Shown here in pieces: positions 23,801 through 33,337 of a stretch of DNA of 64,000 bases. The notes under the pieces are model-generated. The model made no database searches. It was not told where the DNA came from and saw only the letters and a list, made by a program, of their open reading frames with translations. The position numbers and the translations under genes are program-made. This DNA is from Arctopsyche grandis (taxonomy: Eukaryota; Arthropoda; Insecta; Trichoptera; Hydropsychidae): positions 8,933,001-8,997,000 of the forward strand of contig NC_135361.1 of the NCBI RefSeq assembly GCF_051622035.1, read 5' to 3'. Each line of letters opens with the position of its first letter. Positions within the stretch are counted from its first letter, which is position 1.

Positions 23801-25964
23801 ATACATATAATCAATTATCTAGAAAATTTTAAAAATCAAAAATATTTTTTTTCTATAATATTCTGATCTAATTCTACTTATTTTTTAACAACAACGTTTA
23901 TAAGGATTTTTTTGTGTCAATATTTTTTCAACGTACTTATTCGAGTTATAAATTATTTTAAATTGAGTAAAAAAAATGCTATTGTACGTGTGTATGATGC
24001 AAGGGCGAAATGAATAATTAAGAGCGCATCACTCCATATCACTCGCTCACGCTCACTTACAGACGATGAGTGGCCCCGCCTAGAAAAGTTCATGTTGTAA
24101 TTTAAAATAATTTACCCCTTGAATTAGTAAGTTCAGATAAAATAAAATATTTAAACTGAAAAACGACGCTTGTAAACAAAGTAAAACAGAACGTTCCAAT
24201 AAATTCATGATAGCTCGAGAAAAAAATATATATACGCGTTTTAAAATAATAAAAAATCACAATCGATAGAAAAAACACCTGACCATTGATTCACATATTT
24301 GCTTATGGCACAACAATACTGTTTTTAGTTATCCCAAACCCCAATAAACTGTTAACATTGCGCATTTTTTAAGCGCTCGTATCTTATAAGCGAGAAGAAA
24401 CCAACAAAAATAATTGTTATATTGTCAAACTTATTAAACATTCATTAATCTTTGCTCCTGTAAATCAAAAACGTGATTTTTTTGGTGTAATTTCAAAATG
24501 AACACTTTATTTGATATATTATATTATATTATAGCATTATACCACACAAATTTTTTAAACATGACGTCACTCGAGTGAGCTTCACCGAATGCCAGGAAAA
24601 CTTCAGCACATTGTCGAACATTATCCATCACATTCCTCGTTATAGCCTTTTTTGAACTTTCTAATTGAAAATTCTGAAATTTTAGAACGGTGTCTTCCCA
24701 ACGGGAATTGACACTACTGGACAGATTCACACTGCACATTTTAATATGATGTAACCTGATCAATATTATCTTCATAAATAACTTTGAGGCATTTTCTATG
24801 CTTTTATTTGCTGGTGTTGCGTTATTGACCGTTTAAATTAAAATGGTCACTTTAATATTACTAAACCATTCCAACCTGAATATGAATATCATATTGAAGT
24901 TCTAAACTTTCTTTAAAAGTTTTAATGTCAATGTATGTAAATAGTTGTAAAATGATTGTATAAATTCATGCCCGTTGACCGTTAAAGAACTTTACAAAAC
25001 GTTAAAAAATACAATATACGAAAATCGAGCAACACATTTTTATGTCACCACTATTAGAATATTTGAAGTCTGATTTTTATAGCTAATTACATTAATAAAA
25101 ACAGACATTTTTACCTGGATAACACTGTTCGACACGAAAAATGGAAAAATCGTGCGATTTAAAAAGCACATATATCTCCGAATCTCGCGCCAATCAACAT
25201 TTTTTATTACCAGATTCGTGTTCACTGGGCATAAATCTATAAGAAAAGTCATATCTCGTCTCTGAACCAAAAAAAAATCGCGATTTGTCGATAAGAGATG
25301 TAATTGGCGTCCATGACTAGTGTTAACTAAATATAAATTAGATTTTTTTTTCGTTAAAACAATAATTACAATTTATTTTATATTAATTTATTCGTACTTA
25401 TATAATATGTATCATAATGAAAATTAGTTGAAGACTTGAATGAGTCATTGTCTACATTTCATGGTGTCCCAAAAAGTACACTTTCAAAATTAAGAAACGA
25501 TACGTATTTTAACATTACTCTGATCTATCGGATTTTTCTTATAAATTTGACCTGTTTTTGATATTTAAATTAGTTGTTTTTATATTTTTTCTTGTTTATA
25601 TATGTATTTTTATATATGTATGTTTGTATATATGTATATGTTTACCCAAAATTTTGGAGGTATGATATTTTTCAATCATGTCAAGGATTGAATATGAAAA
25701 GAGGAGTTGATGTACATATTTATAAATGTAACCGTCTGTTTTTGGCATTAGGTGGAAGAAGACTGGAAATACGTAGCGATGGTGTTAGACAGAATGTTCC
25801 TGTACATCTTCACGTTCGTCTGTCTGCTGGGCACGGCCCTGATCATATTCAGAGCACCGTCCTTGTACGACACCACGAAGCCCATAGACATTCTCTATTC
25901 GAAAATCGCCAAGAAGAAACTAGAACTGCTGAAAATGGGCTCGGCGAGCGATCCAGCTCTCTGA
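2839..25964 (+). CDS. Nicotinic acetylcholine receptor alpha subunit (alpha1/alpha2-type), 5' part outside window
   Basis: This is a subunit of the pentameric cation channel gated by acetylcholine at insect central synapses. Five coding exons join in frame: 2839-2883, 5982-6091, 7890-8070, 20795-21706 and 25752-25964. They encode about 486 residues and a TGA stop. Seen in the sequence: the Cys-loop (two Cys 13 residues apart), the WTYDGY binding loop, the vicinal YSCCEEPY pair that marks an alpha subunit, four membrane segments, GEK at the start of M2 as in cation-selective channels, and a long M3-M4 loop containing GADDDLFSP. The C-terminus, [14 protein letters not shown] followed by a short tail, resembles Drosophila Dalpha1 as I recall it. 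Alpha2 is the main alternative, so I give no symbol. The signal peptide and first exons lie before position 1. The introns are 3.1, 1.8, 12.7 and 4.0 kb. Confidence 0.95.
3690..4020 (-). mobile_element. LINE ORF2 C-terminal remnant
   Basis: The minus-strand translation reads [17 protein letters not shown] and then [19 protein letters not shown]. This resembles the extreme C-terminus of jockey/CR1-type LINE proteins (an IP-x-hydrophobic block, then HxNxLV). Upstream sequence to about 4020 continues in the same style. No reverse-transcriptase core is present, so it is a truncated relic. Confidence 0.6.
5029..5705. mobile_element. Fold-back element, CACTGAGCAAC family (copy 1)
   Basis: The left end reads ACTGAGTAACAAAAA and the right end TTTTTGTTGCTCAGTG, inverted to each other. 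Inside both ends is a GGAGCGAAG-like block, also inverted. The 677-bp element has no coding capacity. It is related to the copies at 23462, 51131 and 62778. Confidence 0.75.
5982..6091 (+). CDS. nAChR alpha, exon with agonist loop A region
   Basis: The exon has 110 bases between TTATAG and GTAAGC. It encodes [16 protein letters not shown] and continues to [10 protein letters not shown]. The W-x-P-D motif belongs to the conserved core of the extracellular domain, and the tyrosine-containing stretch contributes to the binding pocket. It ends in phase 2: AA is completed by the C that opens the next exon, giving Asn. Confidence 0.95.
6092..7889 (+). other. nAChR intron, 1.8 kb, with (GGGT) tract
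   Basis: The intron starts GTAAGC and ends CCACAG. Apart from the CCCA/GGGT pair at 6321-6430 I see only AT-rich sequence. No repeat end or exon was recognised. Confidence 0.8.
6411..6430 (+). repeat. (GGGT)5 tract, possible G-quadruplex
   Basis: Five GGGT units follow one another. A complementary run of four CCCA units lies at 6321-6336. In transcribed RNA the G tract could fold as a quadruplex, or the two tracts could pair as a 16-bp stem around an 75-85-base loop. It lies 320 bases downstream of the 5' splice site at 6092. Confidence 0.7.
7890..8070 (+). CDS. nAChR alpha, Cys-loop exon
   Basis: The exon has 181 bases between CCACAG and GTAAAT. It encodes ADGNYEV (loop A), a [15 protein letters not shown] stretch (loop E side), the Cys-loop [15 protein letters not shown] with its 13 intervening residues, and GSWTYDGYM, whose Trp belongs to loop B of the acetylcholine site. 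It ends in phase 0. It is much richer in G+C than the flanking introns, as expected for constrained coding sequence. Confidence 0.96.
8395..8610. mobile_element. Palindromic MITE, 216 bp
   Basis: The two halves are near-perfect inverted copies. TCTAAAATCGCCAGACAAA opens the left arm and TTTGTCTGGCGATTTTAGA closes the right arm. In the middle ATAGATTGCACATCAGATGA is mirrored by TCATCTGATGTGCAATCTAT. It has no coding capacity. Transcribed as part of the nAChR pre-mRNA, it would fold into a hairpin of about 100 bp. Confidence 0.8.
8632..9400 (-). mobile_element. LINE 3' fragment, same family as 1398-2310
   Basis: The 3' hairpin region (GGACCATTGTGGCATTA) is at 8640-8656. The minus strand then matches the 1398-2310 copy along its length, for example AAACATCCC-GTGAGG, GAAAATATCACATTCAG and GGCAGCAAC. 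It ends with a degraded [17 protein letters not shown] stretch equivalent to the GYYPYLYSTPFLLGML part of the other copy. It has many frame breaks and is non-functional. Confidence 0.75.
11586..12175. mobile_element. Terminal-inverted-repeat cluster
   Basis: GTTACAGTCGAAGTGTATTT at 11586 is mirrored by AAATACACTTCAACTATAAC ending at 12094. The arms pair over about 35 bases with two mismatches. Degenerate further copies of the same arm lie at about 11952 (direct) and 12101-12175 (inverted). This looks like a decayed MITE with partial duplication. No open frame belongs to it. Confidence 0.55.
14895..15120 (-). mobile_element. LINE reverse-transcriptase relic
   Basis: The minus-strand translation gives [20 protein letters not shown], then [19 protein letters not shown] and [12 protein letters not shown]. 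This is the classic non-LTR reverse-transcriptase segment (K-x-GD, NYRPISLL, YK-F-KI). Only about 75 residues survive, so the copy is dead. Confidence 0.8.
15290..15605 (-). mobile_element. tRNA-derived SINE, near full length
   Basis: Read on the minus strand, a tRNA-like head (box B as GGGATCGAACC at 15544-15554 on the plus strand) is followed by the common body with a GTCGATCGTTTC block and GGTTCCTCAAATTAGC. Then come an AATCCATAGATGTCTCAATGG block and a tail with GGAAGGC. The SINE at 42106 has the same order of parts. It is inserted in an older repeat (about 15175-15760) that recurs inverted at 43405-43635. Confidence 0.75.
15880..16370. other. GC-rich island in nAChR intron
   Basis: This block is rich in G then C, with runs such as GAGAAAGAGGGGGCCAGG and a palindrome CGTCGGCGCCGACG near 16073-16087. 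It contrasts sharply with the AT-rich intron. An 84-codon open frame (16109-16363) has no recognisable domain. It may be an intronic regulatory region or an unrecognised alternative exon. Confidence 0.35.
17309..17395 (+). mobile_element. LINE 3' tail with terminal hairpin and A-rich tail
   Basis: GGCCATTGTGGCGCATTAGG and TGTAATGCCACAATGGTCC pair as a stem and are followed by an A-rich tail. This is the reverse complement of the hairpin found at 1407, 8640, 36774, 50069 and 57703. The T/C-rich 400 bases before it may be the remnant of the same element's 3' UTR. Confidence 0.65.
19996..20718. mobile_element. hAT-like MITE, 76 bases before the nAChR transmembrane exon
   Basis: The right end reads GGAGTCGGAGTTGGAGT-type sequence closing with CACAGCCCTG, that is CAGGGCTGTGGAGTCGG inverted, a known hAT-type terminus. 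The left end, CGGGGTTGTGAAATCG, is a degenerate mirror. The flanks ATAGAAAC (19988-19995) and ATAGATAC (20719-20726) form an 8-bp target duplication with one mismatch. No transposase is present. Confidence 0.75.
20795..21706 (+). CDS. nAChR alpha, 912-base exon: loop C, M1-M3 and cytoplasmic loop
   Basis: This exon of 304 codons lies between TGTAG and GTAAGT. In exon residues, the agonist-contacting CC pair is at 46-47, a possible N-glycosylation site NLT at 57-59, M1 at about 64-88, M2 at about 94-118 (GEKISLC onward) and M3 at about 127-152. The rest, about 153-304, is the M3-M4 cytoplasmic loop. It is acidic after M3 and proline- and glycine-rich in the middle, and ends in [16 protein letters not shown], a helix conserved next to M4. 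The open frame runs a few codons past the donor before meeting a stop, so the donor is set by splicing, not by a stop. A hAT-like element ends only 76 bases upstream of the acceptor. Confidence 0.96.
21812..21913 (+). mobile_element. 102-bp MITE with exact 8-bp target duplication (copy A)
   Basis: The element starts TAGTCACCGGACCC and ends ATCCTACCTCTA. It is flanked on both sides by GTGATTAC (21804-21811 and 21914-21921), an exact 8-bp duplication as made by hAT-type transposases. The end TAGAG (minus strand) fits the hAT terminal pattern; the rest of the inverted repeat is weak. The inverted partner is at 23539-23640. Confidence 0.85.
21987..23324. mobile_element. Fold-back element with TGCGTACGCA ends, 1.34 kb
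   Basis: The left arm GGTGCGTACGCACC plus CCAACGAATGGCACCACAGG is mirrored at 23272-23324. Inside, a unit of about 148 bases occurs twice in tandem (about 22185-22332 and 22333-22485) and a third time inverted (about 23098-23262). It has no coding capacity. The palindrome TGCGTACGCA sits at each end. Confidence 0.75.
23462..24488. mobile_element. Fold-back element, CACTGAGCAAC family (copy 2), with nested MITE
   Basis: It opens with ACTGAGCAACAAAAAAATC and a GGAGCGGAGAC block. It ends with TTTGCTCCTG, AAAAACGTGA and T-rich sequence, the inverted counterpart with a decayed last few bases. The middle (about 23990-24090, ATGATGCAAGGGCGAAATGA onward) matches, in reverse complement, the last 100 bases of the window. 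A 102-bp MITE is inserted at 23539. Confidence 0.75.
23539..23640 (-). mobile_element. 102-bp MITE with exact 8-bp target duplication (copy B)
   Basis: This is the same 102-bp element as 21812-21913 in the opposite orientation, with a few substitutions. Its flanks ATTATGAC (23531-23538 and 23641-23648) are identical. The insertion splits a CACTGAG-family element, so it is younger than that element. Confidence 0.85.
25110..25280. mobile_element. Half copy of ACACTGTTCGAC fold-back family
   Basis: AACACTGTTCGACACGAAAA is followed by a GCGATTTAAAAAGCACATAT block, CTCCGAATCTCGCGCCAATC, and ACCAGATTCGTGTTCACTGG, then AGTCATATCTCGTCTCTGAA. It matches the right arm of the element at 38369-38817, while the other arm is missing. 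Confidence 0.65.
25752..25964 (+). CDS. nAChR alpha, last coding exon: M4 and C-terminus
   Basis: The exon follows GCATTAG and encodes 70 residues plus TGA. It opens with [18 protein letters not shown], which continues the pre-M4 helix. M4 follows ([14 protein letters not shown]), then a short extracellular tail with [12 protein letters not shown]. No later coding exon is needed, because the tail length matches alpha1-type subunits. The open frame overlapping it in another phase (25574-25990) carries no receptor features. Confidence 0.96.
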   Translation: MEEDWKYVAMVLDRMFLYIFTFVCLLGTALIIFRAPSLYDTTKPIDILYSKIAKKKLELLKMGSASDPAL

Positions 25965-25975
25965 AATTCGTCTCT

Positions 25976-26006
25976 CGTCTTTGGCGGTAACTCGCCGCCA
26001 AAGACG
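25976..26006 (+). promoter_or_regulatory. Perfect 12-bp hairpin just after the nAChR stop codon
   Basis: The arm CGTCTTTGGCGG at 25976-25987 pairs without mismatch with CCGCCAAAGACG at 25995-26006 across a 7-base loop. It begins 12 bases after the TGA. Strong stems are rare in this AT-rich locus, which suggests an RNA element in the 3' UTR. Its function is unknown. Confidence 0.6.
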
Positions 26007-26107
26007 TTCTGGGAGCTCATCGTCATGTGGTGGGACGGATGATAAGTTGCAATCGTCATCGGCTACATCGACATGTCATCATCCATCACGCTGAGGCTGC
26101 TGGTTGG

Positions 26108-26130
26108 TAGAGGGCGCATGGCGCCCTCTA
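26108..26130 (+). promoter_or_regulatory. Perfect 10-bp hairpin in nAChR 3' UTR
   Basis: The arms are TAGAGGGCGC (26108-26117) and GCGCCCTCTA (26121-26130), with only ATG between them. This is a very stable GC-rich stem 102 bases after the first hairpin. It could equally act as DNA cruciform or as RNA. Confidence 0.6.
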
Positions 26131-26599
26131 GCCTCGCCTGAGATTTTCGAACAATAAAATAGTTGTTGTGACAGTTGTTCATTGTTAAAGCTCCCGGAAG
26201 TGGACGATCGTTCTTCAAAATCAAAACAAGGAAACATATGATTGAATCAGAACAATCTGCGTCAAACACGTGTGAATTTTTTTGTAATACGTAAATGTGC
26301 CATTTTTAAGTGTACGTGAACAAACACTCGCTGTATGCAATGAAGATTTTTAATTTATTATTTTTTTAGAAGGACTTTTACGAAGCGCTCCTTCTACCAT
26401 TATAAGAGAGACACGTTTTAAATAATTTAACATTTTATATGAAAAAAAAGTATCTTATAAGAAAGTTGAAGAATTTGTATTTTACATGTAATAAATAAAT
26501 AAAATCAAAACTTTCGGCGACCGCACGGTAACGGATCGCTCATTAATTTCCTCGTGTAAGACTGTTAAATATATTATTATTATTATTATATTTAAAATA

Positions 26600-29500
26600 T
26601 ATATATATATATTATTTAGATATTATATCTTAGCCAACGGAATAATCCTATCTGATAAAAATTGATAGTTTTAAATACGTTTTTTTATATGTACACTAAT
26701 AGGAACGAATGTATGTATTTGATTGATTATATTATTATATTATATTATATCAGATTTTCTATGTATAGTTATTTAACAAATCAGGCACATTTACACTGAC
26801 GTACGCGAACAGGTGCAATAACTTCGCTGATAGAAATCGAATGCTATGTCTAAGAGGCTGGCCCTTTTTTTAATGAAAGGTCTCGCTTCTTATACTCGGT
26901 TCTCGTTATTGGGATTTGCTCGCGTTTGTGCTCAGCGGTGTAAACGAGTCTTTATATAGTGCATACTCAGAGGTCGCCCAAGGGGCACTACAACTAACCG
27001 AAGCGCACACGATTTCGTCTTTCAGTTATTTTTTAATTATTTGTGTTGAAACTCAAATTACAAAGGCAATTACACAAGCACCGTGCAAGCTAAGCAACAC
27101 TGCAAAAATATACTCAAGTAATTAAGTTGTTTGCGTTTTTCAATCGTACAAATCAACGTCGCTCTCGTTGTATGGTCTGTTGAGATCGACAAATTTCTTA
27201 GCGCTACAGAAATTTGTCCGTCTGTCAACAATATTACTAGTGTTATGAATTGCGTTCAGTTTTCCAGCGTCTTTTGACTTTTCAGTTTTGCTTTGTGTGA
27301 AATAAACGACGTTCAAGTAAATCACGTCTTACGAACGAAGCTTTTCTTCGTGGCACAGATCCAAATCGTTGGATTCAATTGAGGTGGGTTTTTTATTTTA
27401 TTTTCTTTTTTTAGTTTGTGTTTTTCTTCTGAACCGTTTGTGTATGAAAAATCGCTCGAAAAGTCGCAGTTCACAGTCGCTATATTTTTGTTTTTGTCAT
27501 TTGAAAAATTATTTAGAATGCTTGTTAATTTAAAGCTGTCCTTATTGTGATTGTTTATCTACGCATTCAATACGTTTCGATTTAAGGTAATCGTGTCTCC
27601 TATGTAGTTCGTTTTTATATACATATTATATATGAAATATGTATCAAGATGGTTAACTTCAGAATTATTCGTTAATTATTGATAAGCAAATATAAAGTGA
27701 CTCATCTAAGGAATTACACAAAATGCTCAACCGTTTTAGAAAACTGATTATATTACATAATATGTACTAAACGTATTTTATAATAAATAAATGAAAAAAA
27801 ATGATTAATCACACGCGAATTATAATGTATAAAAAGATATCGTGTTACTTTTTATAAATCTTCAATACTTAAATGATAATTTTTTTAAAAAAACAAAAAC
27901 AAGGAAAATCAAACACACCTAGTTCGCAAAAAACTATAAATAAAATACAATTAAATTTTACTTAGTTTTTTGTACCTTTCAAACAAGGTAAGTCTAATAA
28001 TTAAGTTAAGGTCTTATACATTTTTATTCATTGTAAATGCACGTATGAAAACTTTATACTAATGTAGAAAAAATGATATTTAGTCATAATTATTTATTCG
28101 TTTTATAAATATATTGATATTTTATTGCTCGTCGAGTTTCGATCGGTATTTTTTGTTCTTTCTAAGTCCGCTCACTCATTTTCATATGTAAAATATAATT
28201 TTCAATGTTGATTGTTTGCTTTTTGGACAATTATTTGATTTCGTCGTAAGTGTGCGTGTATGTGTAGATGAATTTTCATTAATAATTTTTGGCTTCTTAA
28301 CGAATGGATAAATCAGATTGTCTTTTAATTGGGTCACGTTCACAATCATTAATTAGAAACTGAGCTTGAATTTTATCAATATTTTTTGTAGATTTTTATA
28401 TTTATAAAATAATATATATATGTATACATATATATATGAGCCGCGTTAATGAATGAGTACATTTTTAAAATAAATCCGTAATTCTACAGTTAGATGAATC
28501 TTAGAGTTGAAATTTATATACTATATATACATATATATTTACTGATTAGGGTGATGTAATTCATTTTTGTTTATTGAGAAATGGCTGTACAATCATTAAA
28601 ACACATCAACAACTTTTTCTATCTTGTATTTACTTTTTCGTTTCTAAACGGTGTCTAAAATCAATTTAAATGCATCCACGAAGCGACACACATCGCAACG
28701 CGAGGAAAATATAAAACGTCATTTGTCGGAAAATTTTACGGAAATCTTTAGGTGCAGAATGCCGCCAAAGGAAAGCTGTTTCCGATGGTATCATCAGAAC
28801 TTTTCCCAACTAGATGTGTAAGCGACGATAAAGGAATTTGTGTAATGGCTCATCGCATTTTCCAAGTTTTCCACCTAGGCTGGGTCACGCTCCAGATGAT
28901 TGATCGGAAAAGCTCAAAGATTTCCCAAAAAAAAAAAAAACTTAATATCATTGCGAAATTTAAAACTATTTATAATAATAAAATATGGATGTATAGTGTA
29001 CGGCGGCAGTACAAACAACACAATTATACATTTAAAAAAATATATACACACACATATGTACATATGTATAATATACGCAAATTTGTATCATCGACATGTA
29101 TGTGTATGTGTGCATATAGTACGTATTTCGTTATACTTTTTAAAAACACAAAATGGATATTGGAATTAAATTTAAATAAAAACCGAAACGACACTTTCGT
29201 TTGATAGATAGTGATTAACATTTTTGTAAATTTACGTTATTTAATTATATTTATGAATATAATCGTAACCGGTAGTGTATAATACACCTTAAAAGCCTAA
29301 AATGACGACTATATGTGGTATTAATTATAGGACTTGTATATGAAAATATGAGATTGTTGTTGATAAATAAATAAATTAATAACAAAGAATAAAAGTTTGG
29401 AATTAAAATTAATTAAAAAAAAAGTGAATTATGACTTACTTTTTCCGATAACATCTGCGATTTCATTACAACAAAAAAAATGTGTGTAAATAAACTATTA

Positions 29501-32500
29501 AATAAAGGATTATTAGACGGGGGGATACCCGATAGATAGTTGACATTTAATATTTGTATTTTGTGAAGAATTAGCTCACACTGTATATTATTAATGGTAG
29601 GCGTTTCCGATAATAATATTATTTATTACAAAATAAAATATAATAATAAAAAAACATACTAAAACTCGCCGTCTTCTATTGTATAATTAGTGCACATTTT
29701 TTTATTAATAATAATATTGTATTAATTTTTCAAACGAAAATATTCAATGAATATTTAATACTATATATATATGATTACACGCATACGGGGAACGCCGGTC
29801 ATTGATAATAATAATAATCTGTTACAATAAATGTAATTTATAAAATAATATTGTAAACTAGTGATAATAAGATATTTTTCCACAAAATTAAAATTATAAT
29901 AGTATTCAGCACATAGGACGCCATTTTATATCGGCCACGATGAGATTATCTCAAATTCACATTATATATTTATCAAATAATCGTATAAGCTGATATGCCT
30001 ACAGCAAAAATATATATATTATACAATTAATATATTATTATTTTTAAGAGAATTATCACACCAGCTAACGTCAAAACGCAAGCAACTGCCATTAACACGC
30101 CCAGTATATACATATATATTTATAAATTTATATGTACGTAAATAAATGAAAAAAGGTAGTTCGCTATTTAAATGTTGTTTTTTTTTTATTTGTTTTTTTT
30201 TATTATTATTTCTTTTTTTTTCGAATAAATTTAAGTTTTAGTTTGCTTAGATTTGTATGAACGTTTCGTTGTTATTGTTTAGAATCACTATCTATATTAA
30301 ATTAAGTCGGAAGCAGGCACAGGGTGTAACAAAAGGCTGCGTGCATGATTTTCATATTGAAGAAAAAACGGTATTCTTGATAAGAGACGTACTTTTATGT
30401 GAAATTAAAAAAATATTTAAAAATCGAATTAAATTTAAAAAATTAATAAATCATTGAAAATATGGTTGTTCTATATAATGAAGTTTAACCCCTTTGCGTT
30501 AGTTGTCTCCGTTTTCGTTTACGTGTGCGTTTAAACCCCCTTATCTCGTGTGTTATTATTATGAAAAAAATAATAATAAATAAAAAAAATGGATGTGCCA
30601 AAACAAAGCTCATCGAGTCGACGAACCATGTACGAATATATGAACCGTGTCGCTATAAGTTATTTGCTCAAACTAATTGTAATTTAATAAGACAAAGCGT
30701 TAATTTTATTCAAAAGTAAATAATCAATCATCGAAAAAGCTCCTATACTATCGCAGCACGCAAAAAAACCACTGTGTTTTTGTTTGTCAACAATGAAACC
30801 TCAAAATAACGTGGTGTTGAAATTGGGTTGTGTATAAAATCATGTGTCAAAAAAAAAAAACTATTATAGCAATCATTGTATCCAAAAATAAATAAAGAAG
30901 TGTATAGATAGCCTAAATATTTAATAATGTGTATGCGTATTTGAATATTTTCATACAACGAATTAAGTTGAGTAGCTAGCATGATTGATGTATAAACAAA
31001 ATTTATAATTATTATGTCTACGTTATTTCTTCTTTGATACAAAAGGTCTTGCTTTTGGTTTGTACTTATTAAATATATTCGTGTTTGGACGTCTGTGTGC
31101 GCGTGTCTGTGTTTCTCGTGTACGTGTATACTTTCAATACATATTCAATCAATATTTATTATATAATATGTATGTAATGTGAAAAAGGGTCAAATTTTTC
31201 ATTTCATCTACTTCAAATCGAATGTCTTCCATTACGTTCGACATAAACTTAAAATTATCCACTTGTTTGTCGTTTGCGTTGATTTGTTACTTTTTTATTA
31301 TTAATATGTACTTTTTTTACTACTTAAACTAGACTTCCAAACTAAGGTAAATTTTATATTTAAAAAAAGTAATAATTATTTACACATTGTATCTTCGCCA
31401 TAATGTTATAATTGTACTAAAACACTTGTTAAATATCTGTCCATTTGATAAGCTTAACTTTTAAGCGTAACTGATGTTTAATTGTAAGAAAGTTAATATT
31501 TTCTTTCTTTGCTCAAAAGTTTCACTTTATTGAACGCAATACTATTTTAATTTAAGCCGAGAACATTTTATACGATTGAAACATATTCAAATTTATACAA
31601 ATTTACTTTGTAATTACACAAACTCTTTTTCCATCGTGGATCACCTGTTTTTTGTATATAATTTTATGTATTTATCATTGTAACCATTGCGTTTAGTGTA
31701 ATATATATTCATATATATATATAAAATAAATAAATAAATGTCTTTCCATAAATATTCCTCCGTGTAATTGAAAGTAGATTGTTAAAATGAAATGTTTATT
31801 GTTAAAAAAAATTATGATGACGAAGATGATGATAAAATATCTAAATAAATAAATCAAAAATTCAGACGGCTGATGTTGAGTATAAAATTATCTGTGTATT
31901 GAAAATACGATGAAAATTAAAATATGTACTTATAAAAATCAATGACGCTTATTCATATTGTAAAAATTAAAAATTTGTTGCGATTTAGGGCGTCTTTGAT
32001 TTAATTCGATTGCAAAAAGTGTGACGACAACTGAATCATGTTTAGATTTGCGTTAAATTCAAACAACAGTCGCAATTTTTCAGATGTAATTTATGTTTTC
32101 TTACAAAAGGAAATATCTACATATTATGGCTTATGGCAAATTTGAGAAAGTTACAATGTATGAAACTCTTCTACATATGTACAAACGATCTCAAATCTCA
32201 CATCCAATATAAAAAAATAGTTCTCAATTACCTCTTCTATTCTTCAATCTGATGTTGTGTAAAGTTATATTTTTCCGTATATTGGTTTCGTTCGCGACAG
32301 TTAAGTTAAATTTTTAAAAAATAAAAATAAAACAAACACCATATAGATAATCAAAATATTAGTCAACGTAGCCATAAGCTAGCTTACCAACGACATGGAT
32401 TGAAAAAAAAACTTTTTTACGACGCACAATTGTATTTCAAATGAAAAATCAACATCTTTAGGTAAGGGCACCCCTCGTAGTTTATTTTGTTGTGGTAAAT

Positions 32501-33267
32501 GACCGAAGAAGTGGGCTGCAAGAGTTACTTTTTTTGAGACTTTTAGGCCCAAATCATCGGTCAAATGCCACCAACGATAATAGACGAGCACTAAAATAGT
32601 GACAAATTGCCCAACTTTCGAACAAGTTAAACAAAACCGTGATGAAACACTTCCCCAGGAACGTCGTTTCTCTATTCGTACAAAATAAATTTTAAAATAC
32701 TTTAATCCATTGTGACCGTATAATATAATACTAATTTTATCGTTACTATTATATATACACATATATATAATCGTGCTGTCGAATTGTGTTGTAAAGTTGT
32801 TCTATTTGTTCGAAAGTGAAGCAATCTACACCTTAGATAGCAAAATCATTTGAGCTGAGCTTCCAAAACATTTAGGTGTATATACTTAATCAAATTGTAT
32901 GTATTTTAAAATATATTTGTAACGAAAAACATTCCGTTATGATCGTGCGGATTTCTTTTTCAAACTTCTTTGTGAGTTCAACTTAATAGTCTTTACTTTT
33001 CACTGTAGTCTTTTGTATCTTTTTCGATGTTTGTAGTCTGATAGTTCTATTCTAAAAAATATATCGTTATATTGTTTCATATTTCGATTAGATTTCGTTT
33101 TAGTTATAATTGTTTTATTAAATTTGAAGAGATTTTAAATCAATTCAAAGTAAAAAAAAAATGAAAACATCGATCGATTCAGGTACTTTATGGAAAGATT
33201 GTTGAATTTAAAATTGAATGTGTATGTTCCACATAAAAATATATTGTTAAGTATATATGTATATATA

Positions 33268-33337
<70 letters not shown>

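Larger units (their letters stand above)
21707..25751 (+). other. nAChR last coding intron, 4.0 kb
   Basis: The intron starts GTAAGT and ends GCATTAG. It is mostly transposon: a 102-bp MITE (21812-21913), a fold-back element (21987-23324), a CACTGAG-family element (23462-24488) containing a second 102-bp MITE, and half of an ACACTGTTCGAC-family fold-back (about 25110-25280). No exon was found between M3 and M4. Confidence 0.8.
25965..26510 (+). other. nAChR alpha 3' untranslated region (estimated extent)
   Basis: This stretch follows the stop codon. Two perfect hairpins occupy its first 170 bases. AATAAA occurs at 26153-26158, and a cluster of overlapping AATAAA motifs lies near 26490-26505, so poly(A) addition near either is possible. 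The true end is not fixed by the sequence; insect neuronal 3' UTRs can be several kb long. Confidence 0.5.

Noticed and set aside
32379-32762. 127-codon minus-strand open frame
   Set aside because: No signal peptide, domain, splice context or codon-like composition was seen. I mention it only within the intergenic description.
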